The translations under genes and the position numbers were made by a program. Positions 51,416 to 60,884 of a DNA stretch of 64,000 nucleotides are shown piece after piece. Source of the DNA: Streptomyces luteolifulvus (GTDB lineage Bacteria; Actinomycetota; Actinomycetes; Streptomycetales; Streptomycetaceae). The first letter of the stretch is position 1. Each line of letters starts with the position of its first letter. The stretch is from positions 1 to 64,000 of the forward strand of contig NZ_VZRB01000009.1 of NCBI RefSeq assembly GCF_008806595.1, given 5' to 3'. The notes under the pieces are model-generated. The model was given only the letters and a program-made list of their open reading frames with translations. It was not told where the DNA came from and did not search any database.

Positions 51416-52843
51416 GTGACCGAAACATCGACCTCACGTCCCGTCCGCAGCGCCGTGGCGCCACCCGAGCTCGGCGGCCTCGGGCTCTTCACGGTGCTGC
51501 TGGGCGCGGCACTCCCTCTCATCGACTTCTTCATCGTCAACGTCGCCCTGCCCACCATCGGCCAGGATCTCTCGGCGGACGAGTCGGTCCTCGAACTCGT
51601 CGTCGCCGGATACGGCCTCGCTTACGCCGTCCTCCTCGTCCTCGGCGGCCGCCTGGGCGACCTGTTCGGCCGGCGGCGGCTCTTCCTGGGCGGCATGGCG
51701 GCGTTCGGGCTGACCTCGCTGGCATGCGGGCTCGCTCCCACCGCCTGGACGCTGGTCGCGGCCCGCGTCGCGCAGGGCGCGGCGTCCGCGGCGATGCTCC
51801 CGCAGGTGCTCGCCACCATCCAGTCGGCCACCGCGGGACCGCGCCGGGCCAGGGCGATGGGCCTGTACGGCGCGACCGCCGGCCTGTCGATGGTGGCCGG
51901 CCAGATCCTCGGCGGCGTCCTGGTCGCCGCGGACATCGCGGGCACCGGCTGGCGCTCGGTGTTCCTGGTGAACGTGCCGGTGGTGATCGCCGGACTGGTG
52001 CTGGCCGCCCGTGCCGTGCCGGAGACCCGCTCCCAGCGCCCGGAGCCGGTCGACGGGCCGGGGACCGTGCTGCTCGCCGTGTCCCTGCTCGCGCTGCTGG
52101 CCCCGCTGACCGAGGGCAGGGCGGCGGGCTGGCCGCTGTGGACCTGGCTGTCGCTGGCGGCCTTCCCGTTCGCGGCGGCGGCGTTCTACGCGGTGGAGCG
52201 CCGGGCGGACCGCCGGGGCCGTACGCCGCTGGTGCCGCCGAGCCTGTTCGCGCTGGTGTCGCTCCGGCGCGGTCTGGTGATGATCGTCCCGTTCTCCATC
52301 GGTTTCAGCGGGTTCATGTTCGTGATCGCGGTGGCGCTCCAGCGGGGGGCGGGCCTCGGGCCCGTTCCTGCGGGGCTGGCGCTCGCCCCCATGGCCGTCG
52401 CCTTCTTCCTCGTCTCGCTGGCCGGCCCGCGGCTGGTCGCCCGGTACGGCACCCGCGTGGTGACGGCCGGCGCGGCGGTCCAGGGAGTGGGCCTGGCCCT
52501 GATGGCGCTGGCCGCCCGGCGATCCTGGCCGGACCTCGGCCTCGTCGAACTGCTTCCGGGCGCGGCGGTCGCCGGCGCGGGGCAGGCGCTCCAGCTTCCC
52601 GTGATCTTCCGCGTCATCCTCTCCGAGGTGCCGCCCGCCCGCGCCGGCGTCGGCAGCGGTGTCATGATCACCGCCCAGCAGGCGGCGCTGGCGCTCGGTG
52701 TGGCCACCCTCGGCACGCTCTTCCTCTCCCTGATCCAGGGCCTGGGCATGCGCGACGCCCTGGTGACGACGCTTCTGGTGCAGCTGGCGGGCGTGGTCCT
52801 GACCGGGCTGCTGAGTCTGCGGCTGCCGCGGACGATCGGTTGA
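51416..52843 (+). CDS. MFS drug exporter, DHA2 family, probable target of the divergent regulator
   Basis: 475 aa from GTG 51416. About 14 helices; helix 1 is GAALPLIDFFIVNVALPTIG and motif A is GGRLGDLFGRRRLFLGG. An Arg-rich loop (RRADRRGRTPLVPP) separates the central helices. It differs clearly from the other DHA2 protein at 48932, so this is not a recent duplication. Divergent pairing with an MmyB-like XRE regulator suggests ligand-induced export. Confidence 0.92.
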   Translation: MTETSTSRPVRSAVAPPELGGLGLFTVLLGAALPLIDFFIVNVALPTIGQDLSADESVLELVVAGYGLAYAVLLVLGGRLGDLFGRRRLFLGGMAAFGLTSLACGLAPTAWTLVAARVAQGAASAAMLPQVLATIQSATAGPRRARAMGLYGATAGLSMVAGQILGGVLVAADIAGTGWRSVFLVNVPVVIAGLVLAARAVPETRSQRPEPVDGPGTVLLAVSLLALLAPLTEGRAAGWPLWTWLSLAAFPFAAAAFYAVERRADRRGRTPLVPPSLFALVSLRRGLVMIVPFSIGFSGFMFVIAVALQRGAGLGPVPAGLALAPMAVAFFLVSLAGPRLVARYGTRVVTAGAAVQGVGLALMALAARRSWPDLGLVELLPGAAVAGAGQALQLPVIFRVILSEVPPARAGVGSGVMITAQQAALALGVATLGTLFLSLIQGLGMRDALVTTLLVQLAGVVLTGLLSLRLPRTIG

Positions 52844-52910
52844 ACCGCTCACAGCTTGGACAAGGCGCCGCCGAATGTCCCCTGTTGATGTTGGTCTTGC
52901 TGCACACTCC

Positions 52911-52964
52911 TTGCTGCGCAACGAGATACGCAGACTGAATGCGCAACTGGACGCGCAACGAGAC
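52911..52964 (+). repeat. Three GCGCAAC repeats upstream of a small gene
   Basis: TGCGCAACGAGA (52915), GCGCAACTGGA (52941) and GCGCAACGAGAC (52953) occur within 50 bp, the first within TTGCTGCGCAA (52911-52921). They lie 35-85 bp before the start at 52999 and may bind a regulator. Confidence 0.5.
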
Positions 52965-52998
52965 AGGTTCTTCTGAGCAGGTGGCCGCTGGAGGCGTC

Positions 52999-53220
52999 AT
53001 GCTGCAGATCAACACGAGCAAGGTGAGCCGCTGGGACCAGCACGGGCGCGAGCACGTCGTCCGGGTGCAGCGCACGGGAGTGCAGCGCACGATCAGATGT
53101 GACACGTGCGGCTGGCGCAGGTCGGCGCAGTTCCTGCCCTGGCTGAAGGCCGAGGAGCACCTGGCCGAGGCCCACCAGGCGACGGTGGACCCGGCCGGGG
53201 ACCAGTCCTCCTCGCGATGA
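52999..53220 (+). CDS. Small C2H2-like zinc-binding protein of unknown function
   Basis: 73 aa from ATG 52999 with GGAGG 4 bp upstream. After a beta-like N-terminus (MLQINTSKVSRWDQHGREHV) comes CDTCGWRRSAQFLPWLKAEE, then HLAEAHQ, giving C-x2-C ... H-x4-H, a single zinc-finger-like module. The C-terminus is disordered. No wider domain is recognised. It precedes the beta-lactamase-like gene by 59 bp on the same strand and could be co-transcribed. Confidence 0.7.
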   Translation: MLQINTSKVSRWDQHGREHVVRVQRTGVQRTIRCDTCGWRRSAQFLPWLKAEEHLAEAHQATVDPAGDQSSSR

Positions 53221-53279
53221 CTTTCCGCGCCGTGGAGGGTCGTATGGGAGACGACGACCCCGCACCGGAAGGCCGAGCG

Positions 53280-54425
53280 ATGAGCGAGCTGTACGACACC
53301 CTGCAACGGCATGTGGCGGGTGGATCGGTGCCGGGAGCCGTGGGGCTCGTGGCCCGCGGCGACGACGTCGAGGTGGCGGCCGTCGGCTGCGTGGACGCCG
53401 AGGGCACCGCCCCGATGGCCCGGGACTCGGTCTTCCGTATCGCCTCGATCACCAAGCCCATCACGGCGGCGGCGGTGCTGATGCTGATGGAGGAGGGACG
53501 GTTCGGTCTGGACTCCCCGGTGGAGGAGTGGCTGCCGGAACTGGCGAAGCCGACGGTGGTGCGTACGCCGTCGAGTCCCGTCGACGACGTGGTGCCCGCC
53601 GTCCGGCCGATCACCGTGGAGGATCTGCTCAGTTCCCGCCCGGGCTGGGGCTTCCCGTCCGACTTCTCGCTCCCGGCGGTCCAGGCGCTGTTCGAGGTCC
53701 AGAAGGACAGCCGCGCCCCGCAGGAGTACCCCGACCCGGACACCTGGCTGGCCGCGCTCGCCCGGGTTCCGCTGCTGTACCAGCCGGGCGAGGCATGGCT
53801 GTACGCCACCTCCTCCGATCTCCAGGGCATCCTGGTCGCCCGGGCGTCGGGCCGTTCCCTCCCGGAGTTCCTGGCGGAGCGGGTCTTCGAGCCGCTGGGC
53901 ATGACGGACACCGGCTTCGAGGTCCCGGCGGCGAAACGGCACCGCTTCACGAGCTACTACCGCGCCGGTACATCGGGTGCCCTGGAACTGGCGGACACCC
54001 CGGACGGCGACTGGAGCAGGGTCCCGGCGTTCCCGTCGGGCGGCGGGGGCCTCGTCTCCACGGCCGACGACTGGCTGGCCTTCGCCCGTATGCTGCTGAA
54101 CGGCGGCACGGCCGGCGGCCACCGCGTCCTGAGCCCCACGTCGGTCAGCCGTATGACGACCAATCACCTCACGGCGGGGCAGCGGGAGCTCGGCACCCTC
54201 TTCCTGGAGGGCCAGGGCTGGGGCTACGGCGCCCAGGTCGATGTCACCCCGGCCGATCCCTGGAACGTCCCCGGCCGCTACGGCTGGGTCGGCGGCACGG
54301 GCACCACGGCCCACCTCATCCCGCCCACAGGCACGGTCGCCGTCCTGCTGACCCAGGTGGCCATGCCGAACCCGGCACCGACACCGGTGATGCGGGACTT
54401 CTGGAGATGTGTGGCGGGAGCGTAG
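53280..54425 (+). CDS. Serine hydrolase, class C beta-lactamase-like (family S12)
   Basis: 381 aa from ATG 53280 (GGAAGG upstream). ATG 53244, after GGAGGG, would add 12 residues and is also plausible. The catalytic SxxK is SITK in FRIASITKPITAAAVL (Ser near residue 58). The second motif is YATS instead of YxN. The third-motif region is GWVGGTGTTAHL, in place of KTG/HTG. There is no signal peptide, so it probably acts in the cytoplasm as an esterase or peptidase rather than as a lactamase. Confidence 0.88.
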   Translation: MSELYDTLQRHVAGGSVPGAVGLVARGDDVEVAAVGCVDAEGTAPMARDSVFRIASITKPITAAAVLMLMEEGRFGLDSPVEEWLPELAKPTVVRTPSSPVDDVVPAVRPITVEDLLSSRPGWGFPSDFSLPAVQALFEVQKDSRAPQEYPDPDTWLAALARVPLLYQPGEAWLYATSSDLQGILVARASGRSLPEFLAERVFEPLGMTDTGFEVPAAKRHRFTSYYRAGTSGALELADTPDGDWSRVPAFPSGGGGLVSTADDWLAFARMLLNGGTAGGHRVLSPTSVSRMTTNHLTAGQRELGTLFLEGQGWGYGAQVDVTPADPWNVPGRYGWVGGTGTTAHLIPPTGTVAVLLTQVAMPNPAPTPVMRDFWRCVAGA

Positions 54426-54458
54426 AAGACGCCCCGGCCGGACGTCCGCTCACCTCCG

Positions 54459-55070
54459 CTACCGTGCCGTCAGCGCGAGCTTCGCCCCCAGTGCCACGAA
54501 CGAGCCCGCGAAGGTCCGCCGCAGCCAGGTCAGCACGCGCGGCCGTGAGACGACATGACGGCGGACGGAGGCGGCGAGCACGCCGTACGCGGCGAAGACG
54601 GCAAAGGTCACCAGCATGAAGACGCCGCTCAGCCCCAGCATCCGCACCACCGAGTGCGGCTCCCCGGGACTCACGAACTGCGGCAGGAACGCGAAGAAGA
54701 AGATCGTCAGCTTCGGGTTGAGGATGTTGATCAGAACACCCCGGACGATCACCCGCCCCGCGGAGAGGGGCGTGGTCTCCCGGTCGACCGTGATCGCCTC
54801 CTTGTCGCGGACCGTCGCCCACGCCATGTACAGCAGATAGGCGACACCGGCGTACTTGAGGACCTGGAACGCCGTCGCACTCGTGTGCAGCAGCGCGGCG
54901 ACACCCGTGACCGTGGCCAGCATGTGCGGCACGATCCCGAGCGTGCAGCCGACGGCGGCGACGACACTCGCCCGGCGCCCGCGGGACAACCCGGCCGCGA
55001 GGGTGTAGACGACCCCGGTGCCGGGGGTGGCGACCACGACGAGGGTGGTGAGAAGGAACGCGATGCTCAT
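54459..55070 (-). CDS. LysE/RhtB-family amino acid exporter
   Basis: 203 aa from ATG 55070. Six helices; LysE features are ATPGTGVVYTLAAGLSRGRR after helix 1 and the ILNPKLTIFFFAFLPQFV stretch. It exports amino acids or derivatives by proton antiport; substrate unknown. It converges with the hydrolase gene at 53280, with 33 bp between the stops. Confidence 0.9.
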   Translation of the reverse strand: MSIAFLLTTLVVVATPGTGVVYTLAAGLSRGRRASVVAAVGCTLGIVPHMLATVTGVAALLHTSATAFQVLKYAGVAYLLYMAWATVRDKEAITVDRETTPLSAGRVIVRGVLINILNPKLTIFFFAFLPQFVSPGEPHSVVRMLGLSGVFMLVTFAVFAAYGVLAASVRRHVVSRPRVLTWLRRTFAGSFVALGAKLALTAR

Positions 55071-55185
55071 GGACCCACCGTGCCGCTCCGGTGATCGCGC
55101 ACACAGGGCCAATCCCGTGGCGCCGTACGGGACCAATCCCCGGAAGGCATGCGAACGCGTCACGGCGTGACCGGTGGCGATGGAC

Positions 55186-55235
55186 GAAACCCCGGTTTCG
55201 TCACGTCTGTTACGAGCGTGACGAACCGGGGTTTC
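55186..55235 (-). terminator. Hairpin terminator of glyS
   Basis: A ~19-bp stem: GAAACCCCGGTT-T-CGTCACG (55186-55205) with CGTGACGAACCGGGGTTTC (55217-55235), one bulged T, 11-nt loop. It lies 26 bp after the glyS stop. Confidence 0.85.
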
Positions 55236-55261
55236 CGGAAGCCGGGAAGCCCGGGCGGGCC

Positions 55262-56644
55262 TCAGCAGCCGATGAGGCGGCCCGCGAGGTAGCCCTCGAT
55301 CTGGTCCAGCGACACCCGCTCCTGCTTCATCGAGTCACGCTCACGGACCGTGACCGCGTTGTCGTCGAGCGTGTCGAAGTCCACGGTCACGCAGTACGGC
55401 GTACCGATCTCGTCCTGACGGCGGTAGCGGCGGCCGATGGCGCCCGCGTCGTCGAACTCGATGTTCCAGTGCTGCCGCAGCGTGGCCGCGAGGCCCTTCG
55501 CCTTCGGGGACAGCTCCGGGTTGCGGGAGAGCGGCAGGACCGCGGCCTTCACCGGGGCGAGGCGGTGGTCGAGGCGCAGCACCGTGCGCTTCTCCATCTT
55601 GCCCTTGGCGTTGGGAGCCTCGTCCTCGATGTAGGCGTCGAGGAGGAAGGCCAGCATCGCGCGGCCGACACCGGCCGCGGGCTCGATGACGAACGGCGTC
55701 CAGCGCTCGCCGGCCTCCTGGTCGAAGTAGGAGAGGTCCTGGCCGGAGGCCTTGGAGTGCGCGCCGAGGTCGAAGTCGGTGCGGTTGGCGACACCCTCCA
55801 GCTCGCCCCACTCGTTGCCGCCGAACTGGAAGCGGTACTCGATGTCGGCGGTGCGCTTGGAGTAGTGGGAGAGCTTCTCCTTCGGGTGCTCGTACCAGCG
55901 CATGTTCTCCTCACGCAGGCCCAGGCCGGTGTACCAGTTCCAGCGCTGCTCCATCCAGTACTCGTGCCACTTCTCGTCCTCGCCCGGCTTGACGAAGAAC
56001 TCCATCTCCATCTGCTCGAACTCGCGGGTGCGGAAGATGAAGTTGCCGGGCGTGATCTCATTGCGGAACGACTTGCCCATCTGGGCGATGCCGAACGGCG
56101 GCTTGCGGCGCGAGGTCGTCTGCACCTGGGCGAAGTTGGTGAAGATGCCCTGGGCGGTCTCCGGGCGCAGATAGGCGATGGAGCCGCTGTCCTGCGTCGG
56201 GCCGAGGTGGGTGGACAGCAGACCCGAGAACTGCTTGGGCTCGGTGAACTGGCCCTTGTTGCCGCAGTTGGGGCAGTTCACGTCAGCCAGGCCGTTCTCC
56301 GGGAGGCGGTTGTGCTTGGCCTCGTAGGCCTCCTCCAAGTGGTCCGCACGGAACCGCTTGTGGCAGGAGGTGCACTCGGTGAGGGGGTCCGTGAAGGTGG
56401 CGACGTGGCCGGAGGCGACCCACACCTCGGGGGCCAGGATCACGGACGAGTCGATACCGACGACGTCCTCGCGCGACGTCACCATGTAGCGCCACCACTG
56501 ACGCTTGAGGTTCTCCTTGAGCTCGACACCCAGCGGCCCGTAGTCCCAGGCGGCGCGCTGGCCGCCGTAGATCTCACTGCAGGGGAATACGAAGCCACGG
56601 CGCTTGCTCAGGCTGACGATGGTGTCGATCTTGTCGGCGGCCAC
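55262..56644 (-). CDS. glyS: Glycyl-tRNA synthetase, alpha2 (eukaryal/archaeal-like) type
   Basis: 460 aa. It charges tRNA-Gly. Class II core: [20 protein letters not shown] at the start, motif 2 area [14 protein letters not shown], and motif 3 [15 protein letters not shown] zinc-binding insertion shows CTSCHKRFR and [10 protein letters not shown]. The C-terminal anticodon domain begins near [12 protein letters not shown]. The single-gene alpha2 form is normal in actinobacteria. It diverges from znuA, with about 160 bp between starts. Confidence 0.97.
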   Translation of the reverse strand: MAADKIDTIVSLSKRRGFVFPCSEIYGGQRAAWDYGPLGVELKENLKRQWWRYMVTSREDVVGIDSSVILAPEVWVASGHVATFTDPLTECTSCHKRFRADHLEEAYEAKHNRLPENGLADVNCPNCGNKGQFTEPKQFSGLLSTHLGPTQDSGSIAYLRPETAQGIFTNFAQVQTTSRRKPPFGIAQMGKSFRNEITPGNFIFRTREFEQMEMEFFVKPGEDEKWHEYWMEQRWNWYTGLGLREENMRWYEHPKEKLSHYSKRTADIEYRFQFGGNEWGELEGVANRTDFDLGAHSKASGQDLSYFDQEAGERWTPFVIEPAAGVGRAMLAFLLDAYIEDEAPNAKGKMEKRTVLRLDHRLAPVKAAVLPLSRNPELSPKAKGLAATLRQHWNIEFDDAGAIGRRYRRQDEIGTPYCVTVDFDTLDDNAVTVRERDSMKQERVSLDQIEGYLAGRLIGC

Positions 56645-56768
56645 GGTGCTCTCTTCATTACGACGACGGGCGACGAAGCGAGACGCTTCAGAGCGAATGC
56701 TTCAGGGTACCGGCGGGGGCTCCCCCTCAACCAAATCGGTTACCGGTAGAGCTCTCACACCCAGCTTG

Positions 56769-56806
56769 TTGACAACGGTTTCCATCTTCGTTGAAAATGA
56801 CTGTCA
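56769..56806 (+). promoter_or_regulatory. znuA promoter with overlapping Zur box
   Basis: TTGACA (-35, 56769-56774) is followed 18 bp later by GAAAAT (-10-like, 56793-56798). TGAAAATGACTGTCA (56792-56806) resembles the known Streptomyces Zur box TGAAAATGATTTTCA and covers the -10. A transcription start about 7 bp after the -10 would fall on the ATG at 56806, making a leaderless mRNA. Confidence 0.75.
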
Positions 56807-57762
56807 TGAACGTACGACGACTCATACCCGCGACCGCCGTCGCGGCGGCCACCGTCCTCGGCGGCGCCACCCTCTCCGCCTGCGCCGAGAGCTCCGCGGC
56901 CGGCAACACGGCCAAGTTCGACGTCGTCGCGTCGTTCTACCCGATGGCCTTCCTCGCCGAGCAGATCGGCGGGAGCCACGCCCACGTCACCAGTCTCACC
57001 GAACCCGGCCAGGAACCGCACGACCTGGAGATCAGCGCCAAGCAGCAGATCCAGCTGGAGCAGTCCGACGCGGTCCTGTACCTGAAGAACCTCCAGCCCA
57101 CCGTCGACGAGGCCGTCGCCCAGTCCGGAGTGAAGACGAAGATCGACGCCGCCTCGCTGACCACGCTGGAGGAGCACGGCAACGAGGCCGGCGGCCACGC
57201 GGCCGAGCACGACGACCACGGGCACAGCGAGGAGGAGGGCGGCAAGGACCCCCACCTCTGGCTCGACCCCGTGAAGTACGCCGAGGTCGCCGAGGGTGTC
57301 GGCACGGCCTTCGAGAAGGCGGACCCGGACCACGCCGCCGACTACCGGAAGAACACCGCGGAGCTGGTGAGGAAGCTCAGCGAGCTCGACACCCGGTACG
57401 AGGAGGGCCTCAAGGACAGCAGGTCCAAGGTCTTCGTCACCACCCATGCCGCCTTCGGCTACCTCGCCGAGCGCTACGGCCTGACCGAGGAGGCCATCAA
57501 CGGCCTCGACCCCGAGTCGGAGCCCAGCGCCGCACGCGTGCGGGACCTTGCGACGATGGCGCGGGCCGACGGCGTCACCACGGTGTTCTACGAAACGCTC
57601 GTCAGCGACAAGACCGCAAAGACCGTCGCCCAGGACGCGCACCTGAAGACGGACGTCCTCGACCCGATCGAGGGCATCACCTCCACGTCCCGGGGCAAGG
57701 ACTACTTCTCGGTCATGGAGGCCAACCTCAAGGCGCTGCAGACCGCCCTGGGAACCAAGTGA
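56806..57762 (+). CDS. znuA: Zinc ABC transporter substrate-binding lipoprotein
   Basis: 318 aa from ATG 56806, probably leaderless. Lipobox LSAC with C26 (ATLSACAESS). Cluster A-I fold: FDVVASFYPMAFLAEQIGG, then GQEPHDLEIS with the first His ligand. A His/Asp/Glu-rich loop (EEHGNEAGGHAAEHDDHGHS, residues ~122-141) and DPHLWLDP are typical of zinc-specific members. FVTTHAAFGYLAERYGL supplies the third His. First gene of znuA-znuC-znuB, with Zur encoded downstream. Confidence 0.95.
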   Translation: MNVRRLIPATAVAAATVLGGATLSACAESSAAGNTAKFDVVASFYPMAFLAEQIGGSHAHVTSLTEPGQEPHDLEISAKQQIQLEQSDAVLYLKNLQPTVDEAVAQSGVKTKIDAASLTTLEEHGNEAGGHAAEHDDHGHSEEEGGKDPHLWLDPVKYAEVAEGVGTAFEKADPDHAADYRKNTAELVRKLSELDTRYEEGLKDSRSKVFVTTHAAFGYLAERYGLTEEAINGLDPESEPSAARVRDLATMARADGVTTVFYETLVSDKTAKTVAQDAHLKTDVLDPIEGITSTSRGKDYFSVMEANLKALQTALGTK

Positions 57763-57779
57763 CCACTACGGAGGACCTC

Positions 57780-58547
57780 ATGGGCGAGCCCGTCATATCG
57801 ATGCGCGGCGTACGCGCCGAGCTGGGCGCGCGCCCCGTCCTGCGCGGCATCGACCTCACCGTGCACCGCGGTGAGGTCGTCGCGCTGCTCGGCGCGAACG
57901 GCTCGGGCAAGTCGACGGCGGTGCGCAGTCTCATCGGCCAGGTGCCGGTCAGCGCCGGCGGGATCGAGCTGTTCGGCACCCCGCGCGGCCGCTTCCGCGA
58001 CTGGCGGCGCGTGGGCTACGTACCGCAGCGCACGACCGCCGCGGGCGGTGTGCCCGCGACCGTCACGGAGGTCGTCACCTCCGGCCGCCTCTCCCGCGCG
58101 CGCTTCGGCCTGCTGCGCAAGGCGGACCACGCGGCCGTACGCCGGGCCCTGGAGCTCGTCGGCATGGCCGACCGGGCCAAGGACTCCGTCGACGCCCTCT
58201 CCGGCGGACAGCACCAGCGCGTCCTGATCGCCCGTGCGCTCGCCGCCGACCCCGAACTGCTGATCATGGACGAGCCGATGGCGGGCGTCGACCTCGCCAG
58301 CCAGGAAGTGCTGGCCGGGACCCTGCGGGAGCAGGTCGCGGCCGGTGCGACGGTCCTGCTCGTCCTGCACGAACTGGGCCCCCTGGAGCCCCTGATCGAC
58401 CGGGCCGTCGTCCTGCGCGACGGCTGTGTGGTGCACGACGGCCCGCCCCCGCGGGCAGTCGGCCAGCACGCGCTGCCCGGTCACGACCATGTCCACCCGC
58501 ATGCACCCGCGGGCGCCGAACCCCTCCGCACGGGACTGCTGAGCTGA
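57780..58547 (+). CDS. znuC: Zinc ABC transporter ATP-binding protein
   Basis: 255 aa from ATG 57780, with GGAGG 6 bp upstream. Walker A GANGSGKST (residues ~40-48), Q-loop GYVPQRTT, signature DALSGGQHQRVLIARAL, Walker B LLIMDEPMAGVD, switch His LLVLHELGP. The C-terminus has a His-rich stretch (GHDHVHPHAP) that may bind zinc. It powers the ZnuB permease. The stop overlaps the znuB start (TGATG). Confidence 0.95.
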   Translation: MGEPVISMRGVRAELGARPVLRGIDLTVHRGEVVALLGANGSGKSTAVRSLIGQVPVSAGGIELFGTPRGRFRDWRRVGYVPQRTTAAGGVPATVTEVVTSGRLSRARFGLLRKADHAAVRRALELVGMADRAKDSVDALSGGQHQRVLIARALAADPELLIMDEPMAGVDLASQEVLAGTLREQVAAGATVLLVLHELGPLEPLIDRAVVLRDGCVVHDGPPPRAVGQHALPGHDHVHPHAPAGAEPLRTGLLS

Positions 58548-59449
58548 TGACCTTCCTCGACTACGCCTTCATGCAGCGGGCGCTGCTCGCCGCCGTTCTG
58601 GTCGGCATCACGGCCCCCGCCGTCGGTATCTACCTCGTCCAGCGCCGTCAGGCCCTGATGGGCGACGGCATCGGCCATGTCGCCATGACCGGCGTCGGCC
58701 TCGGCTTCCTGCTGTCCGCCTCGCCGGTCTGGATGGCGACGGCCGTCTCGATCCTCGGCGCGGTCCTGATGGAACTCATCCGCTGGTACGGCAGGACCCG
58801 CGGCGACATCGCCCTCGCCATGCTCTTCTACGGCGGTATGGCCGGCGGCGTGATGTTCATCAACCTCGCGCCCGGCGGCTCGAACGCCAACCTCACGTCG
58901 TATCTCTTCGGCTCCCTCACGACCGTCTCACCGTCCGACGTGACCGCGATCTGCCTGCTCGCGGCCTTCGTGATGCTGGTCACCCTCGGCCTGCGCCGCC
59001 AGCTCTTCGCGGTCAGCCAGGACGAGGAGTTCGCACGGGTCACCGGTCTGCCGGTGCGTGCGCTGAACCTGCTGACGGCCGTCACGGCGGCGGTCACCGT
59101 GACCGTCGCCATGCGGGTCGTGGGCCTGCTGCTGGTCAGCGCCCTGATGGTGGTCCCGGTGGCCGCCGCGCAGCAGCTCACGCGCAGCTTCGCGGCGACG
59201 TTCGCGATCGCCGTCGCGATCGGGGTGAGCGTGACGATCGGCGGCACGATCACCTCGTACTACCAGTACGTGCCGCCCGGTGCGACGATCGTGCTGCTGA
59301 CGATCGCCGTCTTCATCGCGCTCACCGCGCTGGCCGCCCCGCTGGCCCGGCGACGCGCACGGGCGCTCGCCGCCGCACAGCCGGGCGGGGACCCCGCAGA
59401 GTGCGCGATTCCGGCCGGCCGGACACCCGACGGCACGGTCGGCGTCTGA
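58547..59449 (+). CDS. znuB: Zinc ABC transporter permease
   Basis: 300 aa with 8-9 helices of the ABC-3 family. Markers are QRRQALMGDGIGHVAMTGVG near the N-terminus, NLAPGGSNANLTSYLFGSL, and VVGLLLVSALMVVPVAAAQQ. Translationally coupled to znuC. The C-terminal ~30 residues are a disordered cytoplasmic tail. zur follows 99 bp later on the same strand. Confidence 0.95.
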   Translation: MTFLDYAFMQRALLAAVLVGITAPAVGIYLVQRRQALMGDGIGHVAMTGVGLGFLLSASPVWMATAVSILGAVLMELIRWYGRTRGDIALAMLFYGGMAGGVMFINLAPGGSNANLTSYLFGSLTTVSPSDVTAICLLAAFVMLVTLGLRRQLFAVSQDEEFARVTGLPVRALNLLTAVTAAVTVTVAMRVVGLLLVSALMVVPVAAAQQLTRSFAATFAIAVAIGVSVTIGGTITSYYQYVPPGATIVLLTIAVFIALTALAAPLARRRARALAAAQPGGDPAECAIPAGRTPDGTVGV

Positions 59450-59548
59450 CCGCCTCCGGACCGGACTGGCACAATGGCCCGGCAGGCGCAGATGTGAGCC
59501 GCGAGTGAGCGCCCCGTAGGCGAACGAGCCATCAAGAGGAGGCAACCG

Positions 59549-59959
59549 GTGACGACCGCTGGACCGCCCGTGAAGGGCCGCTCCACCCGGCAGCGGGCCG
59601 CCGTGGCGGCGGCTCTCGACGAGGTCGACGAGTTCCGCAGCGCGCAGGAACTCCACGACATGCTCAAGCACAAGGGCGACTCCGTCGGCCTCACCACGGT
59701 CTACCGCACGCTCCAGTCCCTCGCCGACGCCGGCGAGGTCGACGTCCTGCGTACGTCGGACGGCGAGTCCGTCTACCGCCGCTGCTCCACCGGCGAGCAC
59801 CACCACCATCTCGTCTGCCGTGTCTGCGGCAAGGCGGTGGAGGTCGAGGGACCGGCCGTGGAGAAGTGGGCGGAGGCCGTCGCGGCGGAACACGGATTTG
59901 TGAACGTGGCGCACACGGTGGAGATCTTCGGCACGTGCGCGGACTGCTCCGCGGGGTGA
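59549..59959 (+). CDS. zur: Zinc uptake regulator, Fur family
   Basis: 136 aa from GTG 59549 with AGAGGAGG upstream. The N-terminal winged helix (VGLTTVYRTLQSLADAGEVD) reads the Zur box. Metal sites: an HHHH run at 84-87, structural Cys pairs C90/C93 and C130/C133. Under zinc excess it represses znuACB through the box at 56792. Its place after znuB is the usual Streptomyces order, and a role in its own regulation is likely. Confidence 0.96.
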   Translation: MTTAGPPVKGRSTRQRAAVAAALDEVDEFRSAQELHDMLKHKGDSVGLTTVYRTLQSLADAGEVDVLRTSDGESVYRRCSTGEHHHHLVCRVCGKAVEVEGPAVEKWAEAVAAEHGFVNVAHTVEIFGTCADCSAG

Positions 59960-60009
59960 GCCGACTCCCGTGCGGGTGAGCCCACTCTCGTGCGGGTGAG
60001 TCGTGGTTC

Positions 60010-60864
60010 TCAGACGCCGGACGGGCTGTCCGGGTCCTGCCTGCCCTCCATGGCGAGCAGCTCCTCGTTCGGGATCGCCCCGCCGAACCGCCGGTCCCGT
60101 GAGGCGAACTCCACGCAGGCCCGCCACAGGTCCCGCCGGTCGAAGTCCGGCCACAGCACGTCCTGGAAGACCATCTCTGCGTAGGCACTCTGCCAGAGCA
60201 GGTAGTTGGAGGTCCGCTGCTCACCGCTGGGCCGCAGGAACAGGTCCACATCGGGCATGTCGGGGTAGTAGAGATACTTCGCGAAGGTCTTCTCGTTGAC
60301 CTTCGCCGGGTCGAGCCGCCCCGCCCGGACGTCCTCCGCCAGCGCCCGCGCCGCGTCGGCGATCTCGGCACGGCCGCCGTAGTTCATGCAGAAGTACAGG
60401 GTCAGCCTGTCGTTGCCCTTGGTCTGCTCCTGCGCGATCTGGAGCTCCTTGGCCACCGACCGCCACAGCTTGGGCATCCGCCCGACCCAGCGCACCCGGA
60501 TGCCGAGCTCGTCGAGCTGGTCGCGGGTCTTGCGGATGAAGTCCCGGTTGAAGTTCATCAGGAAGCGGACCTCGTCGGGCGAGCGCTTCCAGTTCTCGGT
60601 GGAGAAGGCGTACAGGGAGATCGCGCCGACGCCCATCTCGATCGCGCCCTGAAGCACGTCGAGGACCCGCTCGGCGCCGACCTTGTGCCCCTCGGTGCGC
60701 GGCAGCCCGCGCTCTTTCGCCCAGCGTCCGTTTCCGTCCATGACGATGGCCACATGGTTGGGGACCAGCTCGCCGGGGAGCTTCGGCGCGCGGGCGCCGG
60801 ACGGATGCGGCTCCGGCGTCTTGTACTCGCGGCGCTGGCGCCCCAGGATCCCGCGTACCACCAT
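60010..60864 (-). CDS. uppS: Isoprenyl transferase (undecaprenyl/polyprenyl diphosphate synthase)
   Basis: 284 aa from ATG 60864. It builds the C50-C55 lipid carrier for cell-wall synthesis from IPP. Signature [19 protein letters not shown] (catalytic Asp), [16 protein letters not shown], and [20 protein letters not shown], all cis-prenyltransferase motifs. An N-terminal basic extension of ~35 residues is common in actinobacteria. Downstream of recO in the same direction, separated by the 15-bp tandem repeats, which contribute its ribosome binding site (GAGGAG). Confidence 0.96.
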   Translation of the reverse strand: MVVRGILGRQRREYKTPEPHPSGARAPKLPGELVPNHVAIVMDGNGRWAKERGLPRTEGHKVGAERVLDVLQGAIEMGVGAISLYAFSTENWKRSPDEVRFLMNFNRDFIRKTRDQLDELGIRVRWVGRMPKLWRSVAKELQIAQEQTKGNDRLTLYFCMNYGGRAEIADAARALAEDVRAGRLDPAKVNEKTFAKYLYYPDMPDVDLFLRPSGEQRTSNYLLWQSAYAEMVFQDVLWPDFDRRDLWRACVEFASRDRRFGGAIPNEELLAMEGRQDPDSPSGV

Positions 60865-60884
60865 GTGCTTCTCGTCTCCTCTAC

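Noticed and set aside
48932..52843. Two DHA2 exporters as a recent tandem duplication
   Set aside because: Their sequences differ clearly throughout and a regulator gene lies between them in the opposite direction.
53280..54425. Antibiotic-resistance beta-lactamase
   Set aside because: The second and third active-site motifs deviate and there is no signal peptide, so resistance cannot be claimed.
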